From positions 3,286,001 through 3,350,000 of the forward strand of contig CM035311.1 of assembly GCA_002900995.3 (NCBI GenBank): 64,000 bases of DNA, given 5' to 3'. Positions 50,051 to 61,023 of this stretch are shown one piece after another (positions within the stretch are counted from its first letter, which is position 1; each line of letters begins with the position of its first letter). Both the position numbers and the translations under genes were made by a program. The notes beneath the pieces were generated by a model that did not search any database, was not told the origin of the DNA, and saw only the letters and a list, made by a program, of their open reading frames with translations. This DNA is from Ganoderma boninense. Lineage: Eukaryota; Basidiomycota; Agaricomycetes; Polyporales; Polyporaceae.

Positions 50051-50250
50051 CTGGGCGGTGGCTTCGCTCGGGCGTAGACGGGGGAGACGCGCGAGCATTT
50101 TGAGGCCGAGCATTCGCAGCGGGTGGATGTTGCGATATTGACGGACCTGCTGTACGGCAGCAGCCCGAGTGTGAGCGGAGGGGCGGGCGAGAGCTGGATC
50201 AATGTTTTGCCTAGTAGTTTCCAAGTGGAGTTTGCAAGGTTCTGCCAGAC

Positions 50251-51116
50251 GAACGGTTGGATCGCATAAAATGATAAAGATTAAATGAGATGCAAGCTTG
50301 GAGGTTTCGACGTGCACATTGGAGGCCGTTGTGGTCGCGTGCCTGGACGGAAGGATACGAGACTCGGTGCTCGGCGATAGCCCTTTCTAGTCGCTGAAAG
50401 ATGGATCCGTGCTCAAAAGAACATGCTGGGACAACGTATATCACATTTGAGCAAACACGCACTACGTACAACGTCAAGCCTACGAGACATGTTAACAGAA
50501 GAGATGTGTCGAAAGCTGATTAACCGCGCGACCAGTGAAAAACAAAAACAGCCAGCGGTATGCCCAGCCAAAGACTCCAATCGGATCGTTCTTCTCGGTC
50601 GAAAGCCCCAGTAGCCCTTGGCAAAGACGTCCTGCAGAGAAGAAACGCCAGCTTCAGAGACCGAGGTGACTGTATGAGAAAACGTGTCGTCCGCGCTTCG
50701 CCTGAAATTTATCTCACGGTGGCCTGGCCCGTGCGCGGGAATCACAGGCGCTCTGGCACCAGCTATCCGTTAGCGCTGGGCTTCTTGGGTCAACGAATAC
50801 ATACAACCAAACCACCATAATGCAGCATCTCTTGAACTGAACATTGTCAAAATCTTGAACATCCGGGGAGGAGGCCACCGACAAAAGGGTATGGGGTACT
50901 AATCATTGATGTTGTTATTTGCCTTGATGCTGAAGGGGAACAATCACCATCGCATTGCGTCGCACTCGCAGGTATACCCCGGTCCCCATTCTTACGGTGC
51001 GATTCTGTCAAGACAGGGATATTATCATTATAAGAGGTGCGAGAAATGCCGTATGAATGCGTCGATGACAGTGTTGAAAGTCCCAATAAATATACCGCTC
51101 TGGCTGTTTGCTGACG
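50251..51116. promoter_or_regulatory. HET paralogue 2 upstream region
   Basis: No supported gene lies here. A short open frame at 50,423-50,614 (plus) has no motif. An AATAAATATACC element at about 51,086-51,097 lies roughly 20-30 bp upstream of the HET start codon and may be TATA-like, although so close a spacing leaves little room for a 5' UTR. Confidence 0.35.
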
Positions 51117-53235
51117 ATGCGGCTCCTCGATCTCGTCATCGGCGACTTCGCCGAGTTTAGTAGCCCTTCAACGGCGCCGCCCTACGCTATCCTCTCTCAT
51201 CGATGGGATGAAACGGAGCAGTCATTCCAGGATATCCGAGAAATTCAGAAATCATGCGAGCAGAATCGCGAACCATCCACAGCGACGCCCACTCTGCGTC
51301 CCCGTTTCAAGTTCCTCTCCCGCTCTTCCTTGTCTCTCAACGGCGCCTCTTCCACTTCCCCCTCCCCGGCTCTTCCCCAGTCCATCTGGGACTCTGACTC
51401 TGGGCTATCTGACAAAGTTCGCCGCGCCTGCGAGGCCGCCCGGGAGGCCGGCTTCCGTTACCTCTGGATCGACTCGTGCTGCATCGACAAGACGAGCAGC
51501 TCGAAGCTCTCCGAGTCCATCAACTCCATGTTCGCGTGGTACCGCGGCGGAGATCTGCTACGCCTTCCTCGCCGACGTCCCTACTTGTTCGTTCGCCGGG
51601 CTTAAGTCGCCAGACTCTGCCTTTCGTTCTTCCATGTGGTTCTCTCGCGGGTGGACGCTCCAGGAACTCATCGCCCCCCGCGAGCTTCTCTTTCTGTCTC
51701 AGACGTGGGAGTCGCTTGGCACAAGAGCAAGCCTATCGGAGCTCGTGGAAGAGGTTACAGGCATCCCTACGTCCGTGCTGGCCTCCAGCGCACGAGGCGG
51801 TGCTCAGCGATCGCTGGACGAATGCAGCGTTGCACAGCGGATGTCATGGGCGGCGAAACGCCGAACGACGAAGGTGGAGGACGAGGCGTACTCGTTGTTG
51901 GGCATCTTCGACATCCAGATGTCTCCCCTGTGCGGCGAAGGGAGGCGTGCGTTCAGGCGCTTGCAGGAGGAGATTTTGAGGCGGATCCCCGACCAGACCA
52001 TCTTCGCTTGGGGGAATGTCCATCCCGAGTGCTTCACGACACGCACTGTGACCATGGACGGGCCTGCAATGTCAAAGCTGAGTCGCGTCGGGGATGTTCC
52101 GGCTGAAGCAATCGCGACTGCAACGACACCCTCCCCTCGCCCGTTCAACTTCTATGTCAATGGCGCCTACATGATGTTCGCAGATTCTCCTGGGGACTTC
52201 GCTGGTGCCGGAAAGGTCGTCGCTGTTGCCCACGACGTGTTCAGCGACCTCCTCGCGCCGTTCTGTGATACGTCCCCTCAAGAATACAGTTTTACCCCCC
52301 ACGGCATCCGCACCGACTTTCCTCTCCTCCCGCTCGACCGCTGTCTTGTCCCCGATGAGGAATTCCATCAAGACGAAGACGGATCCGTGGACTGGTATCT
52401 CGCCATTCTCGCATGCCAGCAGTCGGACTTCCCAGGACAGCTGCTGTGTTGTGTCTGCCGCATGCCCGCACCGAGGCCGCCCGTGAGCACACTCCGTCGA
52501 GGCTACTTGCTCGACGCTGGGCGAACAGATCCGATGGCGGCGGACGCCTACTCCGCCATCGTTCGGCTATCGCTGGTGTCAGACAATGCGGGGCACTGCG
52601 GATATTCCGAACTGCGCCTCCGTCCGCACACGGTCTACCTCGAGCACCCAGCGCGGGCACTCCCGCTCTCTGCCTCTTTGGCGCGCCATTTTGGCACGCA
52701 GGATTCAGAGGGGATGACGACGGAGGCTGTTACCTTCACTCTTCCCAAATGGTCACGCAGTGCGCTGGACACGCAGGGGTACGCCGCCTCGCTGGAGCCC
52801 CTGGGCCTGCCACCGACGTGGGACCCGGCTGCTGCTGCTGCTGCTGGCGGCAGTCACGGTGGCCACGGATTGCTCCGGCTCATGCTCACCCCGCGCACGC
52901 CCCAGACAGCTTCTGGCCTGCACCGCTGGACAGTCGTCGCCGACCTCATGTACGAGTGCCATGTTGACGTGCGCATCTTCCGCACTGCAGTGTATGTCTC
53001 CGGCGGGAAGGAGGTGTCCTTCACGGTGCGGTCGGAGTCGACGCATGATCGTTGGCGAGGCCTTGGCTCCGGGGCTGTCGGTTCGTACTACGAGAGCCAC
53101 CGGCTGGGGGGGATGGCGCTGCAGAGGGAGGGACACGAGAGCGTCAGGCTGGAACTTGAGGTGCAGCTCGCGTCTGTGTCTTGCTACCGCATTCTTGTCG
53201 AACTGGTCGGCGGGCTGCCCGTTGAGTCGGAGTAG
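51117..53235 (+). CDS. HET-domain protein, paralogue 2, one frameshift
   Basis: This is a single-exon paralogue of the HET gene at 12,029-14,041, read the same way from MRLLDL to its stop at 53,233-53,235, about 705 residues. HET motifs in order are YAILSHRW (residues about 23-30), SIWDSDSGLSDKV, YLWIDSCCIDKTSSS, MFAWYR, CYAFLADVPT, GWTLQELIAP and DECSVAQRMSWAA. The conserved central segment VEDEAYSLLGIFDIQM and RIPDQTIFAW and a long C-terminal part without recognised domain follow. At 51,546/51,547 two bases are missing compared with paralogue 1 (codons for Tyr-Cys-Asp-Ala there), so the first frame ends at 51,605 while the second stays open to the end. No GT-AG intron can bridge a 2-nt gap. 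It is either a recent pseudogene or carries an assembly error. HET proteins control non-self recognition after hyphal fusion. Confidence 0.85.
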
Positions 53236-54005
53236 CCGGAGACTCGGATCGCAGTTCATATGTTGGAGAGGGTCTAATTAAGCTCGCCTATACTCATTCT
53301 TCTCCTCAGGATGTACAGATGACGCCAGGGGGTCTGACATAACATGTACTCGCCATCGTTTGGCAATTGCACCGGATTGCGGCGTATGGCACTGTCGTGC
53401 AATCCTCACAATTCTCGCGATCCTGCCGATCCTCGCGAGATATTGCGTTTGTTGCACGGGATTTTGAGGAAGGGCATGGTTCTGTTCCGGTTTGCACGAC
53501 TGCTCAAACAGTGCATAGACTTGTCGGCGTTTTCCTAAAACACAATCCCCCAGGATAGTGTGGATACGTTTCCACTTTTGTTGATGGCGGCAAGGCCCTG
53601 GCGGGGGCCATCCGAAAACTAGAGAGAGCCCGGTATGGAGAGATAGGGCTGACAGTAAGCCACCCATTAGAAGGTCATTATCTGACCAATATCAGAGTGG
53701 CATTAGGCTGACAGGGTACAGTACATACCATGCAATATCAGAGGCACCATTCTGACCGCCGTCAGGTATTCGCTTCCAAGGGGCGTCTGCGGAAGAATCA
53801 AAGTAAGTCCGATTCCCTCAATTACGCCAGACACCCGTTCACTGAGCCTACCTAGGAATATATTGCATTGGATACCCCTCAACCAGACCCGCAATGAGCG
53901 CTTATTTGCCGACCGGCAGACGCCGGAAGAAGGTATATAAGGACCAGCGCCGCGCTAATTTTCTCTTTCTATCGAAAGTTCACCTCGCGGGCTGATATTT
54001 GGGAT
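53236..54005. other. Intergenic spacer with TATA-like element
   Basis: No gene is supported. A GTATATAAGG element at 53,932-53,941, followed by a pyrimidine stretch, looks like a plus-strand core promoter, but no start codon with a lasting frame follows. Near 53,400-53,450 the minus strand has a short imperfect repeat (ARIGRIARIVRIAR in translation). Confidence 0.35.
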
Positions 54006-54612
54006 CCTCTCTGCACGGGCTCGACTCATACTCGACGCACGCCTCTGGGACGGTCTTGAACCATTTCGCGGGGGAGAGCGACATCCTTCATCTCAAGATC
54101 GTACCGACGGACTTGGTGTCGGGGGCGGCCCGTGTTGGAGGGACAGCATTTTGGGTGTCGTAGTAGATCTTCATGTGCGTATTTGACTTTTTATATGCAA
54201 TGCATGAGGCTTGGGGTGCATGATATATGCTGTGTGTTTGCGTGAAGGGCATAGGACCGGGATCAGGGAGGGAAATCACTAGTACGGAGTCGGAGGTGTG
54301 AGTGGGGTGGTGCAACGACGGTGCCTCCGGTGAGTTGGTGTGCTCTTTCCTCGCATACGTTGTAGCCTGGATTATTGGATGCTGTTAGAGGGTTACATGC
54401 TGTTGTTATGGGACTCAGAGGTACGTCCTCTGCCCATTTTTTGGTCTACGTCCTGCGACACGTCGAGAACAGATACAACATGTCCGCCCCCCTCCGCAAG
54501 CCTCCCTCCGGAGTTCGAATGCCCCATCCTCACGACAACCAGATGATCCACTTTTCCGACCTCCTGTGTATGACGTCCGAGATCGCTTTCGCCACCACTC
54601 GCTCCGCCTGAA
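54006..54612. repeat. Direct repeat copy 1 (CE16 3' end and flank)
   Basis: This block matches 63,449-64,000 in the same orientation, by eye about 85-90%. Copy 1 has an extra stretch of about 65 bp near 54,215-54,280. It includes most of the last exon of the esterase gene plus about 520 bp downstream of it. Several short frames are open in both copies, none with a clear excess of synonymous change. Confidence 0.85.
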
Positions 54613-55799
54613 CGGACGGGTGCAGCTCGTCGAACCTGTCCCGCACACCAAAGCGTCAGCACACCGCACCCCTCATGGAACCTCCATCCCACATGGCGAC
54701 GTACCAGAGGAAGCTGTCCTGGTCGGTCCCCGTCGCGTCTGTGCACACCCCCGGGTCACCCGTACTCTCGTTCAGTTCAAAGACGCAGGAGTGCGCGGCG
54801 CCGGTGACGTTGAGCGGCGCGGTGCCGTTCAGGTACAGCTGCGGGCGCGCGAACATGTCCGTGAAGAGGGAGTGCGAGTCGAAGAAACCTGCAGCGGACA
54901 AGTATAGTGAGTAACCGCTTTGCTTGCTTCCCTTCTGTCCGAGTCCCAGCTTACCGATGTGCGCGCCGTGTAGGGTCGGGGCGAGGAGCTGGAGCTGGAG
55001 GCGGGCGATGGCGTTGCCGGACGTGGTGAGCTCTCTCATGAAGACGCTCCACTCGGTCGTGTTGCGCTGCGCGGTCCAGTACCGGTTCGGGTACGAGTCC
55101 GCCGAGTAGAGCGGGGTGGTTTCCAGCGGGATCATCTGTGGCGTTCATGTTCCGAGTCGTCGTTTCATTCCGGTGAGTATCGCGCATTTCTCCTGCCAGT
55201 GCCATACAGTGCATGCAGACAGGGTGACACTCACGTTCTGGAAGATGAAGTTCCGCGCGCCGCTGGCGTACATCGTCCGCACCCATTCCACCGCGCACGT
55301 CACCGTGTCCGCGACCGTCACGCCCGGGGTCTGGCTTCCCGTCAGCAGTGCCCCAACCCCGACGTCGTTCGTGCCGATCCAGAGCGTGTAGATCGCGTCC
55401 TCGGGCTTGAGCGCGGCGAGCGACCCGTTGGCCTTCTCGGCAAAGAAGGCCGGGAGCTGGGACTCGAACACGGACGGGAAGGGGCGGTCGGTGAGGTTGT
55501 TGGAGCACGTCGCGCCGGACTTGGCGAAGGGGAAGAGCCCGAAGTTGCCGTCCTCGGAGGCGAAGACGGGCCACATGATCCCGCCGTCTGCGTGCCCATC
55601 CTGGTGGACGCCGACGCGGTGAAGGTGAGTGCTGGCGTATGTTTTTGCTCGGAGATGCACAGGATGAACTCACGACGTCGGTGTAGGAGTCGCCGAAGGT
55701 GACGAGGTTTTTGATCTGGCCTGGGGCGGGCCCAGCGGCGAGCGCTGAGAACGCGACGGCGTTCGCGAGGACAGCGCTGGCGAGGAGCTGGGGCAACAT
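54530..55799 (-). CDS. Secreted carbohydrate esterase family 16 acetylesterase
   Basis: Five exons on the minus strand (55,799-55,674, 55,600-55,235, 55,135-54,955, 54,888-54,705, 54,635-54,530) give 320 residues, the usual length of the family. An N-terminal signal peptide (about residues 1-21) is followed by block I GDSYTD with the nucleophile Ser38, block II Gly71 in SGAT, block III GTND at 118-121, and block V FDELHPS with Asp288 and His291. This is a complete SGNH/GDSL triad. Long family signatures such as LWIGTND, FDSHSLFTDM and CVFELNEST, and several N-glycosylation sequons, support CE16, whose members remove acetyl groups from xylo- and other oligosaccharides outside the cell. The last exon is reached only through a 69-nt intron (GTACGT to GGGACAG). 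A second copy begins at the right edge of the window. Confidence 0.92.
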
Positions 55800-55861
55800 G
55801 CCAGACTGTGGACAATGTTGTGCAAGTTTCGGCCTTGAGGTGTCCGCTCCCCTCCATTCCA

Positions 55862-55874
55862 GCTATTATATCCC
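55862..55874 (-). promoter_or_regulatory. TATA element of the CE16 gene
   Basis: GGATATAATAG on the minus strand lies about 65-70 bp upstream of the esterase start codon, a normal distance for a fungal core promoter. Confidence 0.5.
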
Positions 55875-55879
55875 CCGAC

Positions 55880-56700
55880 GCCCGTCCTATTTTCCGCCTA
55901 CAGATGCACGCGGGATCCCGAGGCAGCTGCCACCTGACAAACTCATCCATCAACGTGTGCGGACGGGTGGCCGCGTAACGCAAGCGGAGGCACGAGTGGC
56001 AATAGGTCCCGGTATGCGTTTCCATCGTTGGCCTGACTGGGTTCTATTGATGGCATGAACGATGCAAGGACCATCTGGATAGGGTCCGGGGCGAGAGTGG
56101 CAGCGCATGACCGCTGCTCTGCGGTCCGCCATGAGGGCGTCGGCATCTCCGTCTTGGCGGGCACCGGTCTCGGGCCCTGGTGCGAGTGTGCTGATCTGCG
56201 GTGCTTGTTTGCGGGGCACGGCAGGCGAGCGAGAATGGCCAGAGAAACAAACACGGACTCTGGGAGACAAGGGTGCAAGGGAGATGGACAAGGGGCCAGG
56301 AGAGATGGACAAGGGGCCAGGAGAGATGGACATGGGGGAGATGGTGCGACACAGTGGAGACGGATTCGCAGTTTTCGAGGCTCACGGGCGGGAGGCAGAG
56401 GCTGTCTGCTCGGAGTTGCGGGAGGGAGGCTTTGTTGCAAGATGTACAGTATGCATACATGGCTACAGAATGTACTTATTCTCCCCTCTGTCCTCCAGGC
56501 AAACACGCGGGCTCCAAATACAGGCACTCCCCGCCCCGTCTTGTTGCACGTCTCCGGAGCTCAGCCCCCGCGCGCGCAAACTCTCCGCGCCCTGTGTCGC
56601 GTTGGTCTTCAGTCCATTGCGCCCGAGTTGCCATGCCGGCTTCCAGGTCGAAACCCCAGCCGCACACAGCACTCGCCCAGGCCAGCTGCTCCTGCGAAAG
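55880..56700. other. Upstream flank of the CE16 gene
   Basis: No supported gene. A short direct repeat of AAGGGGCCAGGAGAGATGGAC occurs twice at about 56,290-56,331. Confidence 0.5.
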
Positions 56701-56941
56701 CTCGAGGTCAGGCACGCGCACACCCGGCCAGCACAAATCCCACAAATGCCGCCACGCTCACCTTTGGTGCAACACATTCTGCCGGGCGCCGCGTGGAGAG
56801 TGTTCTCGAGCCCTCCAAATCGTCGGAATGGCCCCTACGTCTGGAGCGATATGTCAGCATAAGGGTGCAAGATGCGAACACGTTGTGTGCGACACGTCGG
56901 TGCTGCTGGACCCATGCGGCAGAGCGCACATTTCCGACGCG

Positions 56942-56965
56942 CATCCTAAGCGCGAGCGGCGAAAC
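56942..56965 (-). repeat. Recurrent block 1, degenerate copy
   Basis: CATCCTAAGCGCGA on the plus strand, followed after a short insertion by GCGAAAC. On the minus strand it ends in CTTAG before GATG. Confidence 0.6.
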
Positions 56966-59040
56966 CAGTCACGCACCGGACTCCTCGTCGTGGAGGCAGA
57001 TAGCCTGCTGCACGCTCGGAGGCTGACAAGACTCCGGGTTGGCCATCCTCGATCCCGGCGGACAACACAGCTTGCGGATCAGACCAATTCTAGTGGAACT
57101 GGTGCTGCACGACCGCGAAAAACCAGCCGGCTCACCTTGAATTTCGATGTCTGTGGCCGGGCGTCCCGCACACACGTACTGAAGTCTCCCGAGTCCTCGC
57201 GACCGCTCGGAGTGGCCGGGAGTACCTCATGGGAGACGACCCCAGTGTGAGTCTCAGCGATGGCCTCCGTGCCACGGGAGGGCTGATACGCAGACTATTA
57301 TTCAGCCGGCTATGATGCAGACGAGTATTGAGGAAAACTCACCTCTCGACAGCCTCCGTGAGTGCACCCCTTGCTTTCCACAGCGGAATCCGAGTCGACA
57401 GCAGGCAACACGGACCCCGGTATCCGGTTCCTCAGTGCGCAAAACTCGTAAAAGAGAGGACGCACCACGCGAAGGGCGACATACTTTGAAGTATGGATCC
57501 ATGGCCGTCTAATGACGTGCTCCGTTGATGCCATCCGCCGGCGCACTGGAGGTATGGTACTTCGGGATGCATCTGAAAACGCGACCACAACTCACCTGTT
57601 CTACAGCCCATGGAACTTGCACTCGCCGATGCTGTCCAAGAATACATAGCACCAACTCTGGTTGCACCAGAGCCGGCTGCGCTCCGAGCGCTGTGCGTGA
57701 CATGCACGTCAAGGTGAGCGTGTACTGTGCAAGTCGAAAATTGACTCACCTTACAGGTCGTTCAGCCGCCGAGGTTGCTGGATAACCTGCCATTTCGCAT
57801 GACAAGCATCCAAGCATCGAATAAATGAACTACCAGTTACGAGCATGCACCGTTCACACATGCAGGCTCGCAGCTGCGTGCCAGACAAAGCCTCGGAGAG
57901 GGGACATGCTGGAAGGCGGGTGGATGGCTGCAGCTCGAGGGCACAGAGACACGGAAATGTACTCACCACAAGAGTCTTTGACCTCAGACTCCAAACGTAA
58001 GCCAGGCATCCCGACGCAAGCACGATGCGCAATCGCATGCTGCCGGTAGAGAACGTCCATGTCGACCGAACAGGAGTTGACAGCGGTTTCACTCGATGAT
58101 ACGGCGGAGGGGCGACGACCGAGGGAGAGCTCGAAGGTGCTGTGAGTCGAGTCAATGCCGTACGGGAGAGGAGGTGGAGGAGCGACTCGGAGGGAGGGAT
58201 GGAAGCAGCCATGGAGTCGACGGGGGGAAACACAGCCGAGCAGGCTGGGTCGTCGTGGAGTCAAGCATAAGGGAACCCAACGAGCGAGGGCTGGCACACA
58301 GTACTTGAGTCATGATGCGGTGCCGAGTGCTGGCGACGGCATCGCTGCTCTCGGACCACGCTCGCGTCGTGTAACCACACCGCTTGCTGCCCCGGTGCGA
58401 AGGTCAGCCAGATTTGACACCCGAACAGCTCCGGAAGGTGCCCTGAGGGCAGAATATCTCCGACCTTGAATGCATCCGCGATCAACGGCACAGTCGAGCG
58501 TTTTCGCTCGCCAAGCATCATCCCAGCTCCGCATAGTCCCGCAGCACGCCCAGCACTCACTCGAAGACCGCAACGGACGATACACATGGCCGTAACTTGT
58601 GACACTCACCTTTTCAACTTTCGCTTGCAGACGTGGCCGGAGAAGGCCCTGCGCGCCACAACGGTCGAAGCCGTAGAGTGGCAGGGAGCGGCCAGGCACT
58701 AGTCGAGGCACGTCGCGCTGGCGATGTGCACAAGCCGAGCATCACTATGCCTATCCGAGTCCGCACCAGTCGTCGAGTGACACGAAGCAAGCAAGTAGTG
58801 GGTTGCAAGCGATCCAGGAAGACAGAGAGCGAGGCTGCCAGATCAGTATATGCCACGAAGCTTGAGAGCGAGATGCTTCGGGGCCGAGAACTCCACGTCG
58901 TCGCCAAGTCCAAGCCGGAGAGTTGCCTAGGCCCAGTTTCAAACAGTGATTGAGTGCGCCACGACGGCCGAACGATGTTCGCATGGGAAACTGTGCGGGT
59001 AAGGAGCCGTGGTGGTGGTCGGATGCCAAGCCGGTGAGCG

Positions 59041-59054
59041 CTTGAGCGCTCAAG
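59041..59054. other. Perfect 14-bp palindrome
   Basis: CTTGAGCGCTCAAG reads the same on both strands. It could be a dimeric protein-binding site; there is no further support. Confidence 0.6.
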
Positions 59055-59112
59055 CCGATGCTCGGATCCATGGCTAACTGCATCGCGATCGTAGAGGCAC
59101 TCGATTCACTGC

Positions 59113-59142
59113 ATATTCTACACGTCTCGTTATGTAGAATAT
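59113..59142. other. 10-bp inverted repeat beside AT-rich tract
   Basis: ATATTCTACA and its exact reverse complement TGTAGAATAT are separated by 10 bp and followed by ATTATTTATTC, the most AT-rich stretch nearby. It could be a transcript 3'-end signal or an element terminus. Confidence 0.6.
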
Positions 59143-59448
59143 TATTTATTCAGAAGTTTAAAAGCCACATCGCATGACCGGAGCGATGATTCTGTGGGAA
59201 CGACTGGAGCGGCGGCCAGGCCATGCAACAATACCGAAGTTCGGCCGGGAACTACATTCAAGCCAAGTCCGACTCTAAACGGGTGGCTAAAACTATAAAA
59301 TATACGGATCTGTCTGCCCGATGCCTGAGACCGGACGATGATTGGGGCTGTAGAACCGAATGGCTATTTCAAGGTCAGCGGCTGCCATCCGCAAACCTTT
59401 AGAGGTCCGCATGTCGCGGGGATATGTCGCGGTGGAGCAAGGGCAGGT

Positions 59449-59469
59449 CCTGGATGGTTGTTGTTTATG
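59449..59469 (-). repeat. Recurrent block 2, copy
   Basis: CCTGGATGGTTGTTGTTT followed by ATG. On the minus strand it reads AACAACAACCATCCAGG, which ends like a 3' splice site. It lies 140 bp from the block 1 copy at 59,589. Confidence 0.85.
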
Positions 59470-59588
59470 ATGATAGACGGCAGACCTGGACGGAATCGGA
59501 CACTGGAACGCAAGGGTGAATGCGACAGTCAGCGGAAGGGATGATAATTAGGCTAAGGAATGTCACGTACTTTCTCAGCGGCAGGCAA

Positions 59589-59604
59589 CATCCTAAGCGC
59601 GAAA
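59589..59604 (-). repeat. Recurrent block 1, copy
   Basis: CATCCTAAGCGCGAAA exactly. The minus strand reads TTTCGCGCTTAGGATG and lies in an open stretch with HFALRMLPAAEK. Confidence 0.85.
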
Positions 59605-59906
59605 TGCTTCCAGCCGTCGTAGCAAGCGGTCCGGTTCCTGACGATTGTGGAACTAGAGACTCGGCCGAATTCCGCGTATGGTTGCAGAGTGAATGTTCTG
59701 TGCTGGGGCACAACTCGGACGTGTGGTGCAGCGAGGTCTTCCACCGTGCGATGCAACGTCTAGCTAGACAGCGCACCGTTGAGAACGTGTCCGTAGCAGA
59801 GAGTACAACACTTACGGGCCAGGTCCGCAGCGATGCATGTTGCGCCGGCCTCAACGACGGGCACGGACTTGCATTCTGTACGGGTACGGTTTTCGGCCGT
59901 CTCGGC

Positions 59907-59927
59907 CCTGGATGGTTGTTGTTTATG
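59907..59927 (-). repeat. Recurrent block 2, copy
   Basis: CCTGGATGGTTGTTGTTT followed by ATG, 121 bp from the block 1 copy at 60,028. Confidence 0.85.
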
Positions 59928-60027
59928 TTGACATACCACATAGAGACGCGAAACACTAATGCCGATTGTGAGCAGCCTGAGGGTAGATCCCGGTATGATA
60001 CGCACCCTGATTCCGCCGCGTACCTAC

Positions 60028-60043
60028 CATCCTAAGCGCGAAA
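60028..60043 (-). repeat. Recurrent block 1, copy
   Basis: CATCCTAAGCGCGAAA exactly, 439 bp from the previous copy. Confidence 0.85.
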
Positions 60044-60602
60044 CAATATCGCTATCGCCAAAGGCCACCGATGTGAGTCTTCCTAGCTCTGTCGCACGCA
60101 GTATAGAGATGTCCACCATGCCTTGAGCACGAACAACGTGGGGGCTAATCCAGCCTTCTGTCCAGGTGCAGGTCCGAGACGGACACGCCGGTCGACCTGA
60201 GTGAGGAACTCCCGGCACCGATGCGTGCAGTTCACTGCGGTCGCTTGAGACGAGAGCTGTAAGCACCTTTTACGATCCGACGTGACTTCATGACATGCGA
60301 CGCACCGCTGAGAACGTGCTCAGCCGCTGCCCTCAGGCTCGGCTCGTAGTTCTGCTCCTTGCAGCTCCTCCCTCGCCGACGAGCTTCCGAGCGCGTGCAG
60401 GCGGACGGCACTGTTCATTCATCATATAAAATATATTCCAACCATCAGCTACGCCGTGAAACGTAGCTCATATCCGAGAGTCGCAGCGTACCTGTATTTC
60501 GCCGCTCGCAGTCTTGGCGTGCGGCCGACGCGAAGCGGCCGCGCACCGTCCGTGGTGTGATTCGCGCAAAAATATTAACTGGCTTCAAGACATATCAATG
60601 CG

Positions 60603-60618
60603 CATCCTAAGCGCGAAA
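60603..60618 (-). repeat. Recurrent block 1, copy
   Basis: CATCCTAAGCGCGAAA exactly, 575 bp from the previous copy. Confidence 0.85.
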
Positions 60619-60820
60619 CAAAGCTCGAAAAGAGTGCAATGCATACTGCGTTTCCGCACGCCCTGCCCAGAGTGAAGCCTCAGCTACTGTTGCCGGATGA
60701 AACTAGGACAGGCCGTCGAGGCTGCACTCACAGACGGCGGACGCTTAATAGTACTCCCGGAGGCCTAGGAACTGACAGTGATAAGTGCGCGAGCGTGACA
60801 GCACGGCTACGGGGTGCAGG

Positions 60821-60836
60821 CATCCTGAGTGCGAAA
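60821..60836 (-). repeat. Recurrent block 1, variant copy
   Basis: CATCCTGAGTGCGAAA, two differences from the consensus. On the minus strand the last bases before GATG are CTCAG, still a valid acceptor. Confidence 0.75.
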
Positions 60837-61023
60837 GGTACGGGCAGCCGTCGTGCAGCAACACGCTCACGCCCGCTGTTTACAGTTTGAGCCACGGGCG
60901 AAAGGGTTGATGGGGAGGACTTGGCCGCGGCTCAAGGCCGCCATGCTCTCGCCCTCGTCAGCGCGGGATTGGCTTGTCCTGTTGTTCGGCGCACCGGCGA
61001 GTACCGATCCCATCCATCGCGGT

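Larger units (their letters stand above)
38880..50250 (-). repeat. Arm B of the large inverted duplication
   Basis: This is the reverse-complement counterpart of 1-11,500. Homology starts near 38,880-38,950, where the shared block around AATCCTGACCGCGGCGAGC matches 11,460-11,480. It runs to about 50,250, where the block containing GGCAAAACATTGATCCAGC matches 34-53. The two arms flank a 27-kb central segment that is not itself duplicated. Arm B has a few private changes, including a local tandem duplication near 44.5-44.8 kb and a palindromic insertion at 45,895-45,923. Confidence 0.93.

Noticed and set aside
1..50250. Interpretation of the arms as transposon terminal repeats
   Set aside because: They are collinear segments of over 11 kb with no transposase, no target-site duplication and no short terminal motif; segmental inverted duplication fits better.
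54010..54165. Plus-strand open frame conserved between the two direct repeats
   Set aside because: Two other frames are open across the same bases and changes are not concentrated at third positions; there is no start codon after the TATA-like element.
54375..54611. Plus-strand open frame, repeated at 63,8xx-64,000
   Set aside because: It is the antisense of the last CE16 exon and its flank; its conservation is explained by the tandem duplication of the esterase.
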